A stretch of 5,989 nt of DNA from Flammeovirgaceae bacterium (GCA_003228395.1 QIDJ01000224.1:1-5989), one strand, 5' to 3'; positions 1 through 5,967 are shown, numbered from the stretch's first letter. Translations and numbers: made by a program. Notes: generated by a model not told the origin, from the letters alone.

Positions 1-536
1 CTGAAACGCGTTCCTGCTACCACATATTCTGTGTTTTCTGTAGTAAACGGTGAACTGTGGTTCCCACCTGAATTAGGGATTTCAATGATTTCAACCGTTT
101 CGAAAGTATAAAGACTGATTCGTGCAATTCTGGGGGTGTTGTTCCCGTTAATGAACAGCCACTTTCCATCAGGGGTACCATCGGTTTGGCTGAGTTCCGG
201 ATGGTGCGAGTCATCCCATGGTATAAATCCATGGCTTGTCTGTAGCATGGGCTTGGTTTCTTCATTAAACCCATATGCCTTTTCAGCATCTACAGAAAAT
301 ACCGGGATTACCCTGAACAATCTGCCGGAAGGCAGCCCGTAAACGGCTACCTGTCCGCTGAATCCACCGGACAAGAAAGCATAGAATTCATCCAGCTCAC
401 CCGGGGCTACATAAACACGTGAAGCGACATCACTCTTTAACGCTCCACCGCTATTTGTTGCGCTCTGCTGACAACCTGTGATCACAGATCCCAGTACAAG
501 AAAGGCAAACAGCTTTACAAAATAATTTGTTTTCAT
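1..536 (-). CDS. nosZ: Nitrous-oxide reductase NosZ, clade II, N-terminal part (runs off left edge)
   Basis: NosZ reduces N2O to N2 in the periplasm, the last step of denitrification, using the CuA and CuZ copper centres. The reading frame is open for 178 codons from ATG 536-534 to the window edge, so roughly the first quarter to third of the protein is present. Residues 1-22 form a short signal peptide ending in a lipobox (I-T-G-C, Cys22), which points to Sec export and lipid anchoring rather than the Tat route of clade I. The propeller start then carries recognisable NosZ text: YVAPGELDEFYAFLSGG (42-58), the DDSHHPELSQT motif (108-118) with the adjacent histidines 111/112 that are CuZ ligands in known NosZ, and IPNSGGNHSSPF (153-164), whose His160 aligns with the third CuZ ligand. 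The CuA domain lies outside the window. The gene has its own promoter region and is separated from the upstream Crp/Fnr gene by 224 bp. The ATG was chosen because it gives a clean lipoprotein signal. Identity is secure from several family motifs. Confidence 0.95.
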   Translation of the reverse strand, partial: MKTNYFVKLFAFLVLGSVITGCQQSATNSGGALKSDVASRVYVAPGELDEFYAFLSGGFSGQVAVYGLPSGRLFRVIPVFSVDAEKAYGFNEETKPMLQTSHGFIPWDDSHHPELSQTDGTPDGKWLFINGNNTPRIARISLYTFETVEIIEIPNSGGNHSSPFTTENTEYVVAGTRF

Positions 537-563
537 AACTATTTTATTTAAGGTTGATACCAA

Positions 564-602
564 TTGATTTTCAAAGGTAGAGCGATAGCTCAAAACATTG
601 TA
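564..602 (-). promoter_or_regulatory. Candidate nosZ promoter (Bacteroidota type)
   Basis: On the minus strand, TACCTTTG at 579-572 is a perfect match to the Bacteroidota -7 consensus TAnnTTTG. No good -33 TTTG lies at the usual distance. Instead TACA (602-599) sits 19 nt upstream, which would suit an activator-dependent promoter. Transcription would begin near 565, leaving a leader of about 30 nt before the ATG at 536. The same arrangement precedes ccoI. This is a motif-based prediction only. Confidence 0.5.
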
Positions 603-607
603 TGTTT
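593..607. promoter_or_regulatory. Inverted repeat AAACAT-TGT-ATGTTT at the nosZ -33 position
   Basis: Perfect 6-bp arms with a 3-nt spacer, centred 21 bp upstream of the TACCTTTG element, exactly where a -33 box would normally be. The position is suitable for a dimeric regulator that touches RNA polymerase or blocks it. No known regulator consensus was recognised. Short AT-rich palindromes also occur by chance. Confidence 0.3.
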
Positions 608-646
608 CAAATCATAAATTCAGACTGATTTCTGTAATAAGAAAAT

Positions 647-660
647 CTGATAAAAATCAG
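647..660. promoter_or_regulatory. Fnr/Crp-like operator candidate CTGAT-AAAA-ATCAG
   Basis: A perfect palindrome with 5-bp arms and a 4-nt spacer, the same geometry as the Fnr box TTGAT-N4-ATCAA, with only the outermost base pair changed symmetrically (T to C, A to G). It lies between a Crp/Fnr-family gene and nosZ, about 110 bp upstream of the nosZ start codon. Relative to the predicted nosZ start of transcription its centre would be near -88, further than the classical -41.5 or -61.5 positions. It could therefore serve a different start site or act as an upstream site. Two further CTGAT half-sites occur at 625-629 and 717-721. Confidence 0.45.
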
Positions 661-662
661 GG

Positions 663-676
663 CATTCCGGGGAATG
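663..676. repeat. Inverted repeat CATTCC-GG-GGAATG
   Basis: Perfect 6-bp arms around a 2-nt centre, only 2 bp from the Fnr-like palindrome and 4 bp from the T-tract of the terminator-like hairpin. The 2-nt centre is too tight for a good RNA hairpin, so if functional it is more likely a protein-binding site on DNA. No matching regulator consensus was recognised. Confidence 0.3.
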
Positions 677-680
677 TGTG

Positions 681-726
681 AAAAACAAATCAAGCGCGTT
701 TAAAGTAACCCCTTTGCTGATTTGTT
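681..726 (-). terminator. Probable intrinsic terminator of the ccoI-ccoS-regulator operon
   Basis: Read on the minus strand, AACAAATCA (726-718) pairs perfectly with TGATTTGTT (692-684), and the T run continues through 681. The 25-nt loop can add GC and AAAG/CTTT pairs. It begins 35 nt after the stop codon of the Crp/Fnr gene, the expected place for an operon end. The stem is AT-rich, so the strength of termination is uncertain and some read-through into nosZ is possible. Confidence 0.55.
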
Positions 727-760
727 AATCCACCGGCAGACTGTGTTACATAGCTGAATA

Positions 761-1381
761 TCAAGAACTAACCGGCTTGTTGTCAAAGATGATTTTGTGA
801 CTTTCAAGTTCCAGAATTCCCTTTTCCTCCATCTTTTTAATGGTTCTGATTACCGTTTCAACCCGAAGTCCGGTAAGGCCGGCAATTTGCTGGCGGGTAA
901 GCGGCATCTGTCCTTTTTTATTCCCGTTTGACACCCCCATGATATGCCGGTAATGTTCAACTAATGTTAAAATACGAGCTTCAGGAGTATTGTTGGCCAT
1001 TTCTTTACTCATCATACTTTTAAACGCCAGTCTTTCCGAAAGCTCTTTTGTAAGCTTAAGATGTAAATCAAAATGATCATAAAGCAATGCCAGAAATTCG
1101 TCTTTCTTTACTTTTCTGACTACAGTGGGTTCGAGCGTTACCGCATTTGAGGGATATACAAATCCACCCACAAGCGGCGGTTCGCCAAAACTTTGTCCGG
1201 CCGTAAAAATTCCCTGTATAAACTCCTGCCCTTCGGGGCTGTAGTTTACAAGCATTACTTTCCCTTCTATGATCTGAAAATAGCAGATTGCTTCATCTCC
1301 TTCATGAAAAAGATACTGCCCTTTCCCGGCACTCACCTGAATGCACTCATATTTTGCCAGTATTTCCTCTGAAATCATCAT
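761..1381 (-). CDS. Crp/Fnr-family transcriptional regulator
   Basis: Predicted cytoplasmic one-component regulator of 206 aa, the usual family length. The N-terminal half is a cyclic-nucleotide-binding-like beta barrel (about residues 15-100), followed by a long dimerisation helix (about 103-130) and a winged helix-turn-helix (about 160-190) with the recognition helix around RVETVIRTIKK (173-183). It is not a canonical Fnr: only two cysteines (13, 33) are present, so a [4Fe-4S] oxygen sensor is not expected. The Arg-Ser pair that binds cAMP in Crp is replaced by S-N-A (78-80), so cAMP is also unlikely. A DNR/NNR-like heme or NO sensor is possible but not shown. In the recognition helix Glu175 and Arg179 match Fnr Glu209 and Arg213, while Ile178 stands where Fnr has Ser212. 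The start overlaps the ccoS stop in ATGA (1381-1378); a second ATG follows at once at 1378, and either may be used. Its place between ccoS and nosZ suggests control of micro-aerobic or denitrification genes. Confidence 0.9.
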   Translation of the reverse strand: MMISEEILAKYECIQVSAGKGQYLFHEGDEAICYFQIIEGKVMLVNYSPEGQEFIQGIFTAGQSFGEPPLVGGFVYPSNAVTLEPTVVRKVKKDEFLALLYDHFDLHLKLTKELSERLAFKSMMSKEMANNTPEARILTLVEHYRHIMGVSNGNKKGQMPLTRQQIAGLTGLRVETVIRTIKKMEEKGILELESHKIIFDNKPVSS

Positions 1382-1578
1382 ACCTTTTTCCTGTTATTGT
1401 ATTTGGTCTTGCCGGAATCTTCTTTATTTTCTTTTTTCACTTTATCGTCAAAAAGTATGCGTACCGACGGCGAGTAGGTGTCGTCGTACTGGCCTGACTT
1501 AACCGACCATATAAAGGCAATCAGAAAAGTAGATGCAATCACAGCAGAAATCAGAATTAATATAAATATAACAGACAT
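1378..1578 (-). CDS. ccoS: cbb3-type cytochrome oxidase assembly protein CcoS
   Basis: A 66-aa inner-membrane protein needed for maturation of the cbb3-type high-affinity cytochrome oxidase, probably for cofactor insertion into CcoN. One N-terminal membrane helix (about 3-24) runs straight into the family signature FIWSVKSGQYDD (22-33) and PSVRILFDD (37-45), followed by a short charged lysine-rich tail (46-66). The ATG at 1578-1576 was chosen over an in-frame TTG at 1593 because CcoS proteins characteristically begin M-S-V/I-hydrophobic. It also leaves one base after the ccoI stop instead of an overlap. The stop codon shares ATGA with the start of the regulator, implying translational coupling. 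The pairing with ccoI is the usual family context; the unusual point is that ccoN does not follow. Confidence 0.95.
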   Translation of the reverse strand: MSVIFILILISAVIASTFLIAFIWSVKSGQYDDTYSPSVRILFDDKVKKENKEDSGKTKYNNRKKV

Positions 1579-1579
1579 A

Positions 1580-4036
1580 TTATCGGAAGCCAACTTTTGA
1601 AGCCATCAAGTTTATTGCTCCGGTTGTAAAAACCACCACACTTATGCTGCTCAAAGGCATTAATATGGCTGCAAACACCGGCGTGAGATTACCTGATATG
1701 GCAAAACCTAACCCTGCAATATTATATATAAATGATAGCACAAAGCTATATATTATAACTTTTACTGTTGTTTTGGAAAAAGAGAGAATAGCAGGAAAGA
1801 GGCTGAAATTGCTGCCTGAAAGAATGGCATCGGATGCCGGTGTAAAATTATTAACATTATCTGCTACGGCTATTCCCACATCGGCTTGTGCCAGCGCCCC
1901 TGAATCGTTTAATCCGTCGCCGATCATGAGTACATTGCTGCCGGTATCTTGCCTTTTCTTTACAAACCCGAGTTTATCATAAGCAGTTTGTTCAAAGTAC
2001 AATTCCGTATTTTCCGGGAAAACATTTTCCAGAAAAGACCTTTCAGCAGAATTGTCACCAGACAATACACTCATTTTATAAGCTCCCCTCAGTTTTATTA
2101 TCACCCTTTCAAAGTTTTCACGATAAGTGTTGGTAATACTGAAAAAACCTTTCTTTTCATTGTCAATGGTTACAAAGACCCGTGAGGTCCTGTGATCAGC
2201 ACCGTTCACATAGTTGTATCCTGTAAACTCCGCAGAACCCAGCATTACACCTGCACCATCTACTTTAGCTGATATCCCCTTGCCTTTTACCTCCGTATAA
2301 TCACTGATCGAACGGTTCCTGCCGGTTGAAAAGTTGCTTGTCAGGCTTCCTGCAATGATTCTGCTCAACGGATGCGAACTGTTGGTTGTCAGATCAGCAA
2401 TTCGTTGTTTATCCTTTTCATTCAATTCACCCGTAAACGTTATTCCATTCCTGTCCTGACTTTGCATGGTTATTGTTCCCGTTTTGTCAAATACGATTTC
2501 ATCAACATTGGCCAGCAATTCTACCACATCGCCATTTTTAAGATAAAATCCGTTCCTGCCAAATACACGCAGGGTACTTCCAACAGCGAATGGGGTAGCA
2601 AGCGCCAGTGCACACGGACAGGCCACGATCAACACGGCAGTAAAGGCGTTAAGGGCTTTTGAAGGATCGCTGATAAGCCAGAATGTACCTGCTCCAAATG
2701 CAATCAGTAATACAACTGCTGTAAAATATTTACTTATTTTGTTAATTAAATCCTTTTGATTTGAGGTGTGGGATTTTTTAAAGGCGTCTTTGTTCCACAA
2801 CTGGGTCAGATAGCTTTGTGAGACTTCTCTTGCCACTTCAAGCTCGATGACCGGGCCTGCCTGTTTCCCTCCGGCATAGATATAATCACCCGAGCATTTC
2901 CGGACGGCTCTTGATTCACCTGTAACAAAGCTGTTGTCCACCCAGGCTTCTTCGCTTATTAATACGGCATCCGCCGGGATCAGTTCTGCATTACGGATCA
3001 GTATGCGGTCACCGGGAACCAGCTCATTTATCGGTATGCTTTCACGGTCGTTATCTTTGTCTTTCCCATTATGCAATAACTTTGTTACCGCCACCGGAAA
3101 GTACGATTTATAATTCCGGTCAAACAACAGGCTTTCATAGGTTTTTCCCTGAAACCATTTTCCCAGCAACAAAAAGAAAATCAGTCCTGCCAAACTGTCG
3201 AAATAGCCGGTACCGTAAGCCATCGCCACTTCATACACACTTCTTGTAAACAGTGCAACGACGCCTATTACAATTGGTACATCAATACTGATGAGCCGTT
3301 GTTTAAGTCCGGACCAGGCGGATTTGAAATAGTCTGATGCGCTGAAAAAAATAACCGGCAGCGAAAATACCATGCTTACAAACGAAAAAAACCGGCTGAA
3401 CTGGGGTTCTACCAGGCGGTCAAGGCCTACATACTCGGGAAAGCTGAACAGCATAATATTGCCAAATGCAAAACCCGCCACACCTATTTTTATAAGCAGG
3501 TTTCGCTGATGTTTACTGACCTGGTTCTTATTTTCAGTGGTTTCAAGCGTTATTTCAGGCTCGTATCCCAGTGAAGCGAGCATTTCCACCACCTCCCGCA
3601 AAGTAATGGCCCTGGGATCATAATCTATGCTTAATTCTTTTCTGGGAAAGTTGACTATTGACAGATTAATTCCATTTTTCAGTTTATACAGGTTTTCAAG
3701 TAGCCAGATGCAGGAGCTGCAATGTATGGAAGGTATAAAAAGCCGTAACTTTGCCAGGTCGTCACCCAGGTAGTTCAGTATTTTTCGCTGGATATCCTCC
3801 TTGTCAATAAAAGCATAATAATCCTTACCCTTATTATGTTTCAGACTTACTCCAGGCTGATCTTCAAGCCGGTAATATGCATCCAGGCCATTCTCGTGCA
3901 ATATCTGGTACACCGTTTTGCATCCCAGGCAGCAAAAAACCGTATCATCCGCCCGTATCGAATCATCATCGCAAACGTCACTGCAATGCGTACAGTGTAA
4001 TTCAGTATCAACGTCTTTTTCAGCTAAGGAAGGCAT
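1580..4036 (-). CDS. ccoI: Copper-translocating P1B-type ATPase CcoI (FixI-like)
   Basis: An inner-membrane ATPase of 818 aa that exports Cu+ to the periplasmic side for assembly of cbb3 oxidase. The N-terminus has a cysteine-rich metal-binding ribbon typical of CcoI (C15-x2-C18-x3-C22, then C35, C36, C39). An HMA-like domain with CSSC (106-109) follows. The membrane segments lie at roughly 183-201, 215-233, 252-270, 277-294, 436-455, 465-485, 757-775 and 785-805. The P-type ATPase motifs are all intact: TGES (372-375), CPC in the membrane (473-475), phosphorylated DKTGT (517-521, Asp517), SHP (554-556, His555) and GDGLNDS (706-712). The last helices carry YN (771-772) and MPLSS (793-797), the Cu+ coordination signature. 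The start at ATG 4036 matches the expected N-terminus and lies just downstream of a promoter-like element. It is the first gene of the ccoI-ccoS-regulator operon. Related ATPases have been reported to supply nitrous-oxide reductase as well as oxidases with copper, which would fit the nearby nosZ; that link is inference here. Confidence 0.96.
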   Translation of the reverse strand: MPSLAEKDVDTELHCTHCSDVCDDDSIRADDTVFCCLGCKTVYQILHENGLDAYYRLEDQPGVSLKHNKGKDYYAFIDKEDIQRKILNYLGDDLAKLRLFIPSIHCSSCIWLLENLYKLKNGINLSIVNFPRKELSIDYDPRAITLREVVEMLASLGYEPEITLETTENKNQVSKHQRNLLIKIGVAGFAFGNIMLFSFPEYVGLDRLVEPQFSRFFSFVSMVFSLPVIFFSASDYFKSAWSGLKQRLISIDVPIVIGVVALFTRSVYEVAMAYGTGYFDSLAGLIFFLLLGKWFQGKTYESLLFDRNYKSYFPVAVTKLLHNGKDKDNDRESIPINELVPGDRILIRNAELIPADAVLISEEAWVDNSFVTGESRAVRKCSGDYIYAGGKQAGPVIELEVAREVSQSYLTQLWNKDAFKKSHTSNQKDLINKISKYFTAVVLLIAFGAGTFWLISDPSKALNAFTAVLIVACPCALALATPFAVGSTLRVFGRNGFYLKNGDVVELLANVDEIVFDKTGTITMQSQDRNGITFTGELNEKDKQRIADLTTNSSHPLSRIIAGSLTSNFSTGRNRSISDYTEVKGKGISAKVDGAGVMLGSAEFTGYNYVNGADHRTSRVFVTIDNEKKGFFSITNTYRENFERVIIKLRGAYKMSVLSGDNSAERSFLENVFPENTELYFEQTAYDKLGFVKKRQDTGSNVLMIGDGLNDSGALAQADVGIAVADNVNNFTPASDAILSGSNFSLFPAILSFSKTTVKVIIYSFVLSFIYNIAGLGFAISGNLTPVFAAILMPLSSISVVVFTTGAINLMASKVGFR

Positions 4037-4046
4037 GTTTTCTTTG

Positions 4047-4085
4047 TTGAATTACAAAGGTAATCGTAAAATTGTCATAAATGTA
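4047..4085 (-). promoter_or_regulatory. Candidate ccoI operon promoter (Bacteroidota type)
   Basis: Minus-strand TACCTTTG at 4062-4055 fits TAnnTTTG exactly. TACA (4085-4082) sits 19 nt upstream, and nAAnTCAA follows at 4054-4047, the same layout as before nosZ. The ATG begins at 4036, so the leader would be only about 10-15 nt, consistent with the short, SD-poor leaders common in Bacteroidota. No good -33 TTTG is visible. Confidence 0.5.
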
Positions 4086-4090
4086 ATGAC
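4074..4090. promoter_or_regulatory. Inverted repeat GTCAT-N7-ATGAC upstream of ccoI
   Basis: Perfect 5-bp arms (4074-4078 and 4086-4090) around a 7-nt spacer, centred 20 bp upstream of the TACCTTTG element. It covers the -33 position, as the nosZ-proximal palindrome does, but the arm sequences differ. It is a candidate operator and could equally be a chance palindrome. Confidence 0.3.
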
Positions 4091-4160
4091 GCCACCCGGA
4101 TGCGGCCGCCTGATCGTAGAAAAACCTTACACTTCTATTAGTTGTGGGTTTAAGATAAAA

Positions 4161-4176
4161 TGAAAGAATGAAAGAA
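4161..4176. repeat. Two tandem copies of TGAAAGAA
   Basis: Two exact 8-bp copies directly abut each other in the spacer between the transglycosylase gene and ccoI. The unit is purine-rich and of low complexity. No function can be assigned; it may be a replication-slippage product. Confidence 0.5.
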
Positions 4177-4181
4177 TACGA

Positions 4182-4220
4182 AAATGCTTAAATAACAGTA
4201 GAATCTTATGAAAAGCATTT
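4182..4220 (-). terminator. Weak hairpin after the transglycosylase gene
   Basis: AAATGCTT (4182-4189) and AAGCATTT (4213-4220) are perfect complements with a 23-nt loop that can add ATAA/TTAT pairs. It begins 20 nt beyond the transglycosylase stop codon on the minus strand, a sensible site for ending that transcript. No proper T-tract follows, so intrinsic termination is doubtful. Confidence 0.3.
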
Positions 4221-4240
4221 CTGCTCAATTCTCCTCTCAA

Positions 4241-5164
4241 TCAGAACGGGATGGCAATCAGGTATTTTTTGTTACCGCTCACAGTGAGCTTATTCTGCCT
4301 CAGCCAGGGATTATACTGCTTCAATTGTTTGTAGCTTATACCCTGCATTTTCGAAAATTCAACAAGATCGGGAATCGTTTTCGTAACCTCCACATATTCA
4401 ACCTTGTACGGCTTGTAAAGATGTTCATCGCTGATGTCGAAATAATAATTTTCAGGATTTTCAATAATCTCTTTAATGGCAAGAATTCTAAATACATACC
4501 TGGAGGTTTCCGAATTCAGGAGAAGGTCGTAATACGAATCGGTTTTCTGTTTTTCGATGGCACGTTGAATACCAGACATTCCCCGGTTATAGGAACCTGC
4601 TACCATGGTCCAGTTTCCGAATTTTTTATATGCTTTATTCAGGTATTTGCAGGCAGCACGAGTGGATTTGACAGGATCGTAGCGTTCATCCACCTCCCTT
4701 GTTATTTCAAGTCCCATCTCCCGGCCAGTTGACTTCCTGATTTGCCAGAAACCAACCGCATTCTTAGGTGACGTATCATTCAAAAAATTACTTTCAATGG
4801 CAGGCAGGTATTTAAAATCATTAGGTACGCCTTCTTCAGCAAGTACACTTTCTATGCCTGGAAACCACCTGTGCGCCCGTTTTATAATAAAAATTGTGTT
4901 ATTGTGCCAGTACGCATTAATATGCAATTCCCTGTCCAGCCGTTCCATAACATCAGGCTCGTCAAGGGGCACATGTTCGCCCGCAAAAGTGAGTTGCTCA
5001 GGAAGGGTGATACTTTTAGCAATATAATTTCCAGGCGCTATTTCCTGGCTGGTAAATCCGGGAAGCAGCTTGTCATCCTGATCGTTATCACGGGCTTCGT
5101 TAAAGGCGATGTAACCAAGCAATGTTAACAGACTTAAGACAGATAAATAATCGGATAATTTCAA
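4241..5164 (-). CDS. Membrane-anchored lytic transglycosylase, MltD-like (SLT domain)
   Basis: Predicted to cleave peptidoglycan between MurNAc and GlcNAc with formation of 1,6-anhydroMurNAc, acting in the periplasm. Length is 307 aa. The N-terminus has a short hydrophobic segment (about 6-21) without a lipobox, so it is a signal peptide or signal anchor. The SLT domain spans about 95-240: the catalytic glutamate is Glu124 in LPAIESNF (120-127), followed by SPKNAVGFWQI (132-142), YDPVKSTRAACKYL (162-175) and AGSYNRGMSGI (189-199), all standard positions of the MltD/Slt family. Residues about 258-307 resemble a single degenerate LysM-like module that would help bind the cell wall. The start is TTG at 5164, 2 nt after the LOG stop; the next in-frame Met (73) would delete the membrane segment, so TTG is favoured. 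It is probably co-transcribed with the upstream LOG gene. I see no specific connection to the copper/N2O genes downstream. Confidence 0.9.
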   Translation of the reverse strand: MKLSDYLSVLSLLTLLGYIAFNEARDNDQDDKLLPGFTSQEIAPGNYIAKSITLPEQLTFAGEHVPLDEPDVMERLDRELHINAYWHNNTIFIIKRAHRWFPGIESVLAEEGVPNDFKYLPAIESNFLNDTSPKNAVGFWQIRKSTGREMGLEITREVDERYDPVKSTRAACKYLNKAYKKFGNWTMVAGSYNRGMSGIQRAIEKQKTDSYYDLLLNSETSRYVFRILAIKEIIENPENYYFDISDEHLYKPYKVEYVEVTKTIPDLVEFSKMQGISYKQLKQYNPWLRQNKLTVSGNKKYLIAIPF

Positions 5165-5166
5165 GG

Positions 5167-5928
5167 CTAAAAGTTGGGTGAAAGAAGATACTTCGCATAA
5201 AATTCGTTGATTACATCTACGGCCTCTCCCGGAGTTTCCACGATGTTGAACAGAAGCATATCCTCGGCATTGATATTGGCTTCTTTGGTAAGTACGGTGC
5301 TTTCAATCCAGTCTATCAGGCCCCCCCAAAATGTACGCCCTACCAGTACTATCGGAAACCTGCCTATCTTCTGGGTTTGTATGAGCGTCAGCGCTTCAAA
5401 AAATTCATCCAGGGTGCCAAATCCGCCTGGCATGGCGATAAAGCCTTGCGAATAGCGGACAAACATTACTTTACGCACAAAGAAATAATCAAAATCAATT
5501 AGTTTATCCGAATCAATATAGATGTTATTGAATTGTTCATTTGGAAGTTCGATATTCAGACCCACTGATTTGCCCCCGGCTTCATGGGCTCCTCTGTTGC
5601 CGGCTTCCATAATACCTGGCCCTCCGCCGGTAATGACGCCATAGCCGTGTTCCACCAGTTTTGCTCCAATCCGTTGTGCCATCTGGTAATTTTCTGAATC
5701 AGGCTTTGAACGCGCCGATCCGAATATGGTTACACAAGGTCCGATTTTAGCCAGTTTTTCAAATCCCTGTACAAATTCGGCCATTACCTTAAATATCACC
5801 CATGAGTCCGTGCTTTTGATTTCCGCCCAATCCTTATCCTTAAATGCCTGACGGATACGTTTTTCCTCATCCGGTGATATCTCTGCCCCATTCGGACCAT
5901 TGTTTAATATATCTTTATCTTTATTCAT
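5167..5928 (-). CDS. LOG-family protein (probable nucleoside 5'-monophosphate phosphoribohydrolase)
   Basis: Rossmann-fold enzyme of the LOG family, once called lysine decarboxylase-like. Characterised members hydrolyse cytokinin-riboside or nucleoside 5'-monophosphates to free base and ribose 5-phosphate; the substrate here is unknown. Length is 253 aa from the ATG at 5928. Family marks are CVTIFGSAR (65-73), VITGGGPGIMEAGNRGA (98-114), the Arg-Lys pair 152/153, and the signature MPGGFGTLDEFFEAL (166-180) with Glu175. About 55 extra N-terminal residues precede the core, as in many bacterial versions. An in-frame TTG at 5952 would add 8 residues; the ATG is preferred because the extension adds no conserved sequence, though this is not certain. 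A run of seven G on the coding strand (plus-strand C at 5321-5327) encodes W-G-G, and the frame is intact across it. It is followed by the transglycosylase gene after 2 nt. Confidence 0.92.
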   Translation of the reverse strand: MNKDKDILNNGPNGAEISPDEEKRIRQAFKDKDWAEIKSTDSWVIFKVMAEFVQGFEKLAKIGPCVTIFGSARSKPDSENYQMAQRIGAKLVEHGYGVITGGGPGIMEAGNRGAHEAGGKSVGLNIELPNEQFNNIYIDSDKLIDFDYFFVRKVMFVRYSQGFIAMPGGFGTLDEFFEALTLIQTQKIGRFPIVLVGRTFWGGLIDWIESTVLTKEANINAEDMLLFNIVETPGEAVDVINEFYAKYLLSPNF

Positions 5929-5950
5929 AACATTATCAATAGGTTTATTC

Positions 5951-5967
5951 AAATTTTAAGAAAATTT
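5951..5967. repeat. AT-rich inverted repeat AAATTTT-AAG-AAAATTT
   Basis: Perfect 7-bp arms with a 3-nt spacer, just upstream of the LOG start codon. It might be a hairpin ending an upstream gene, or part of the LOG promoter region, but its base composition makes chance plausible. The rest of 5929-5989 shows no clear gene. Confidence 0.3.

Noticed and set aside
17..342. Alternative frames over the nosZ start on both strands
   Set aside because: The nosZ frame is open from 536 to the edge with CuZ-ligand motifs; the others have no family likeness.
554..567. Possible Fnr box TTGAT-ACCA-ATTGA in the nosZ leader
   Set aside because: Only one half fits the consensus, two bases of the other arm are wrong, and it lies at or after the predicted transcription start. 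The palindrome at 647-660 is a much better candidate.
598..610. TTG-N7-CAA resembling an Fnr site near the nosZ -41 position
   Set aside because: The spacer is 7 instead of 8 and the inner bases do not match TTGAT-N4-ATCAA; the same bases are better described by the AAACAT inverted repeat.
1579..1593. Longer CcoS beginning at TTG 1593 and overlapping ccoI
   Set aside because: The extra five residues are not part of the CcoS family, and the ATG at 1578 gives the typical M-S-V start.
1644..2662. Several plus-strand open frames opposite ccoI
   Set aside because: They mirror the coding bias of ccoI, whose motifs are continuous on the minus strand, and none resembles a known protein.
4208..4732. 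Plus-strand open frame of 174 codons opposite the transglycosylase gene
   Set aside because: It lies almost wholly antisense to a gene with clear SLT motifs, shows no recognisable domain, and has no promoter or operon context of its own.
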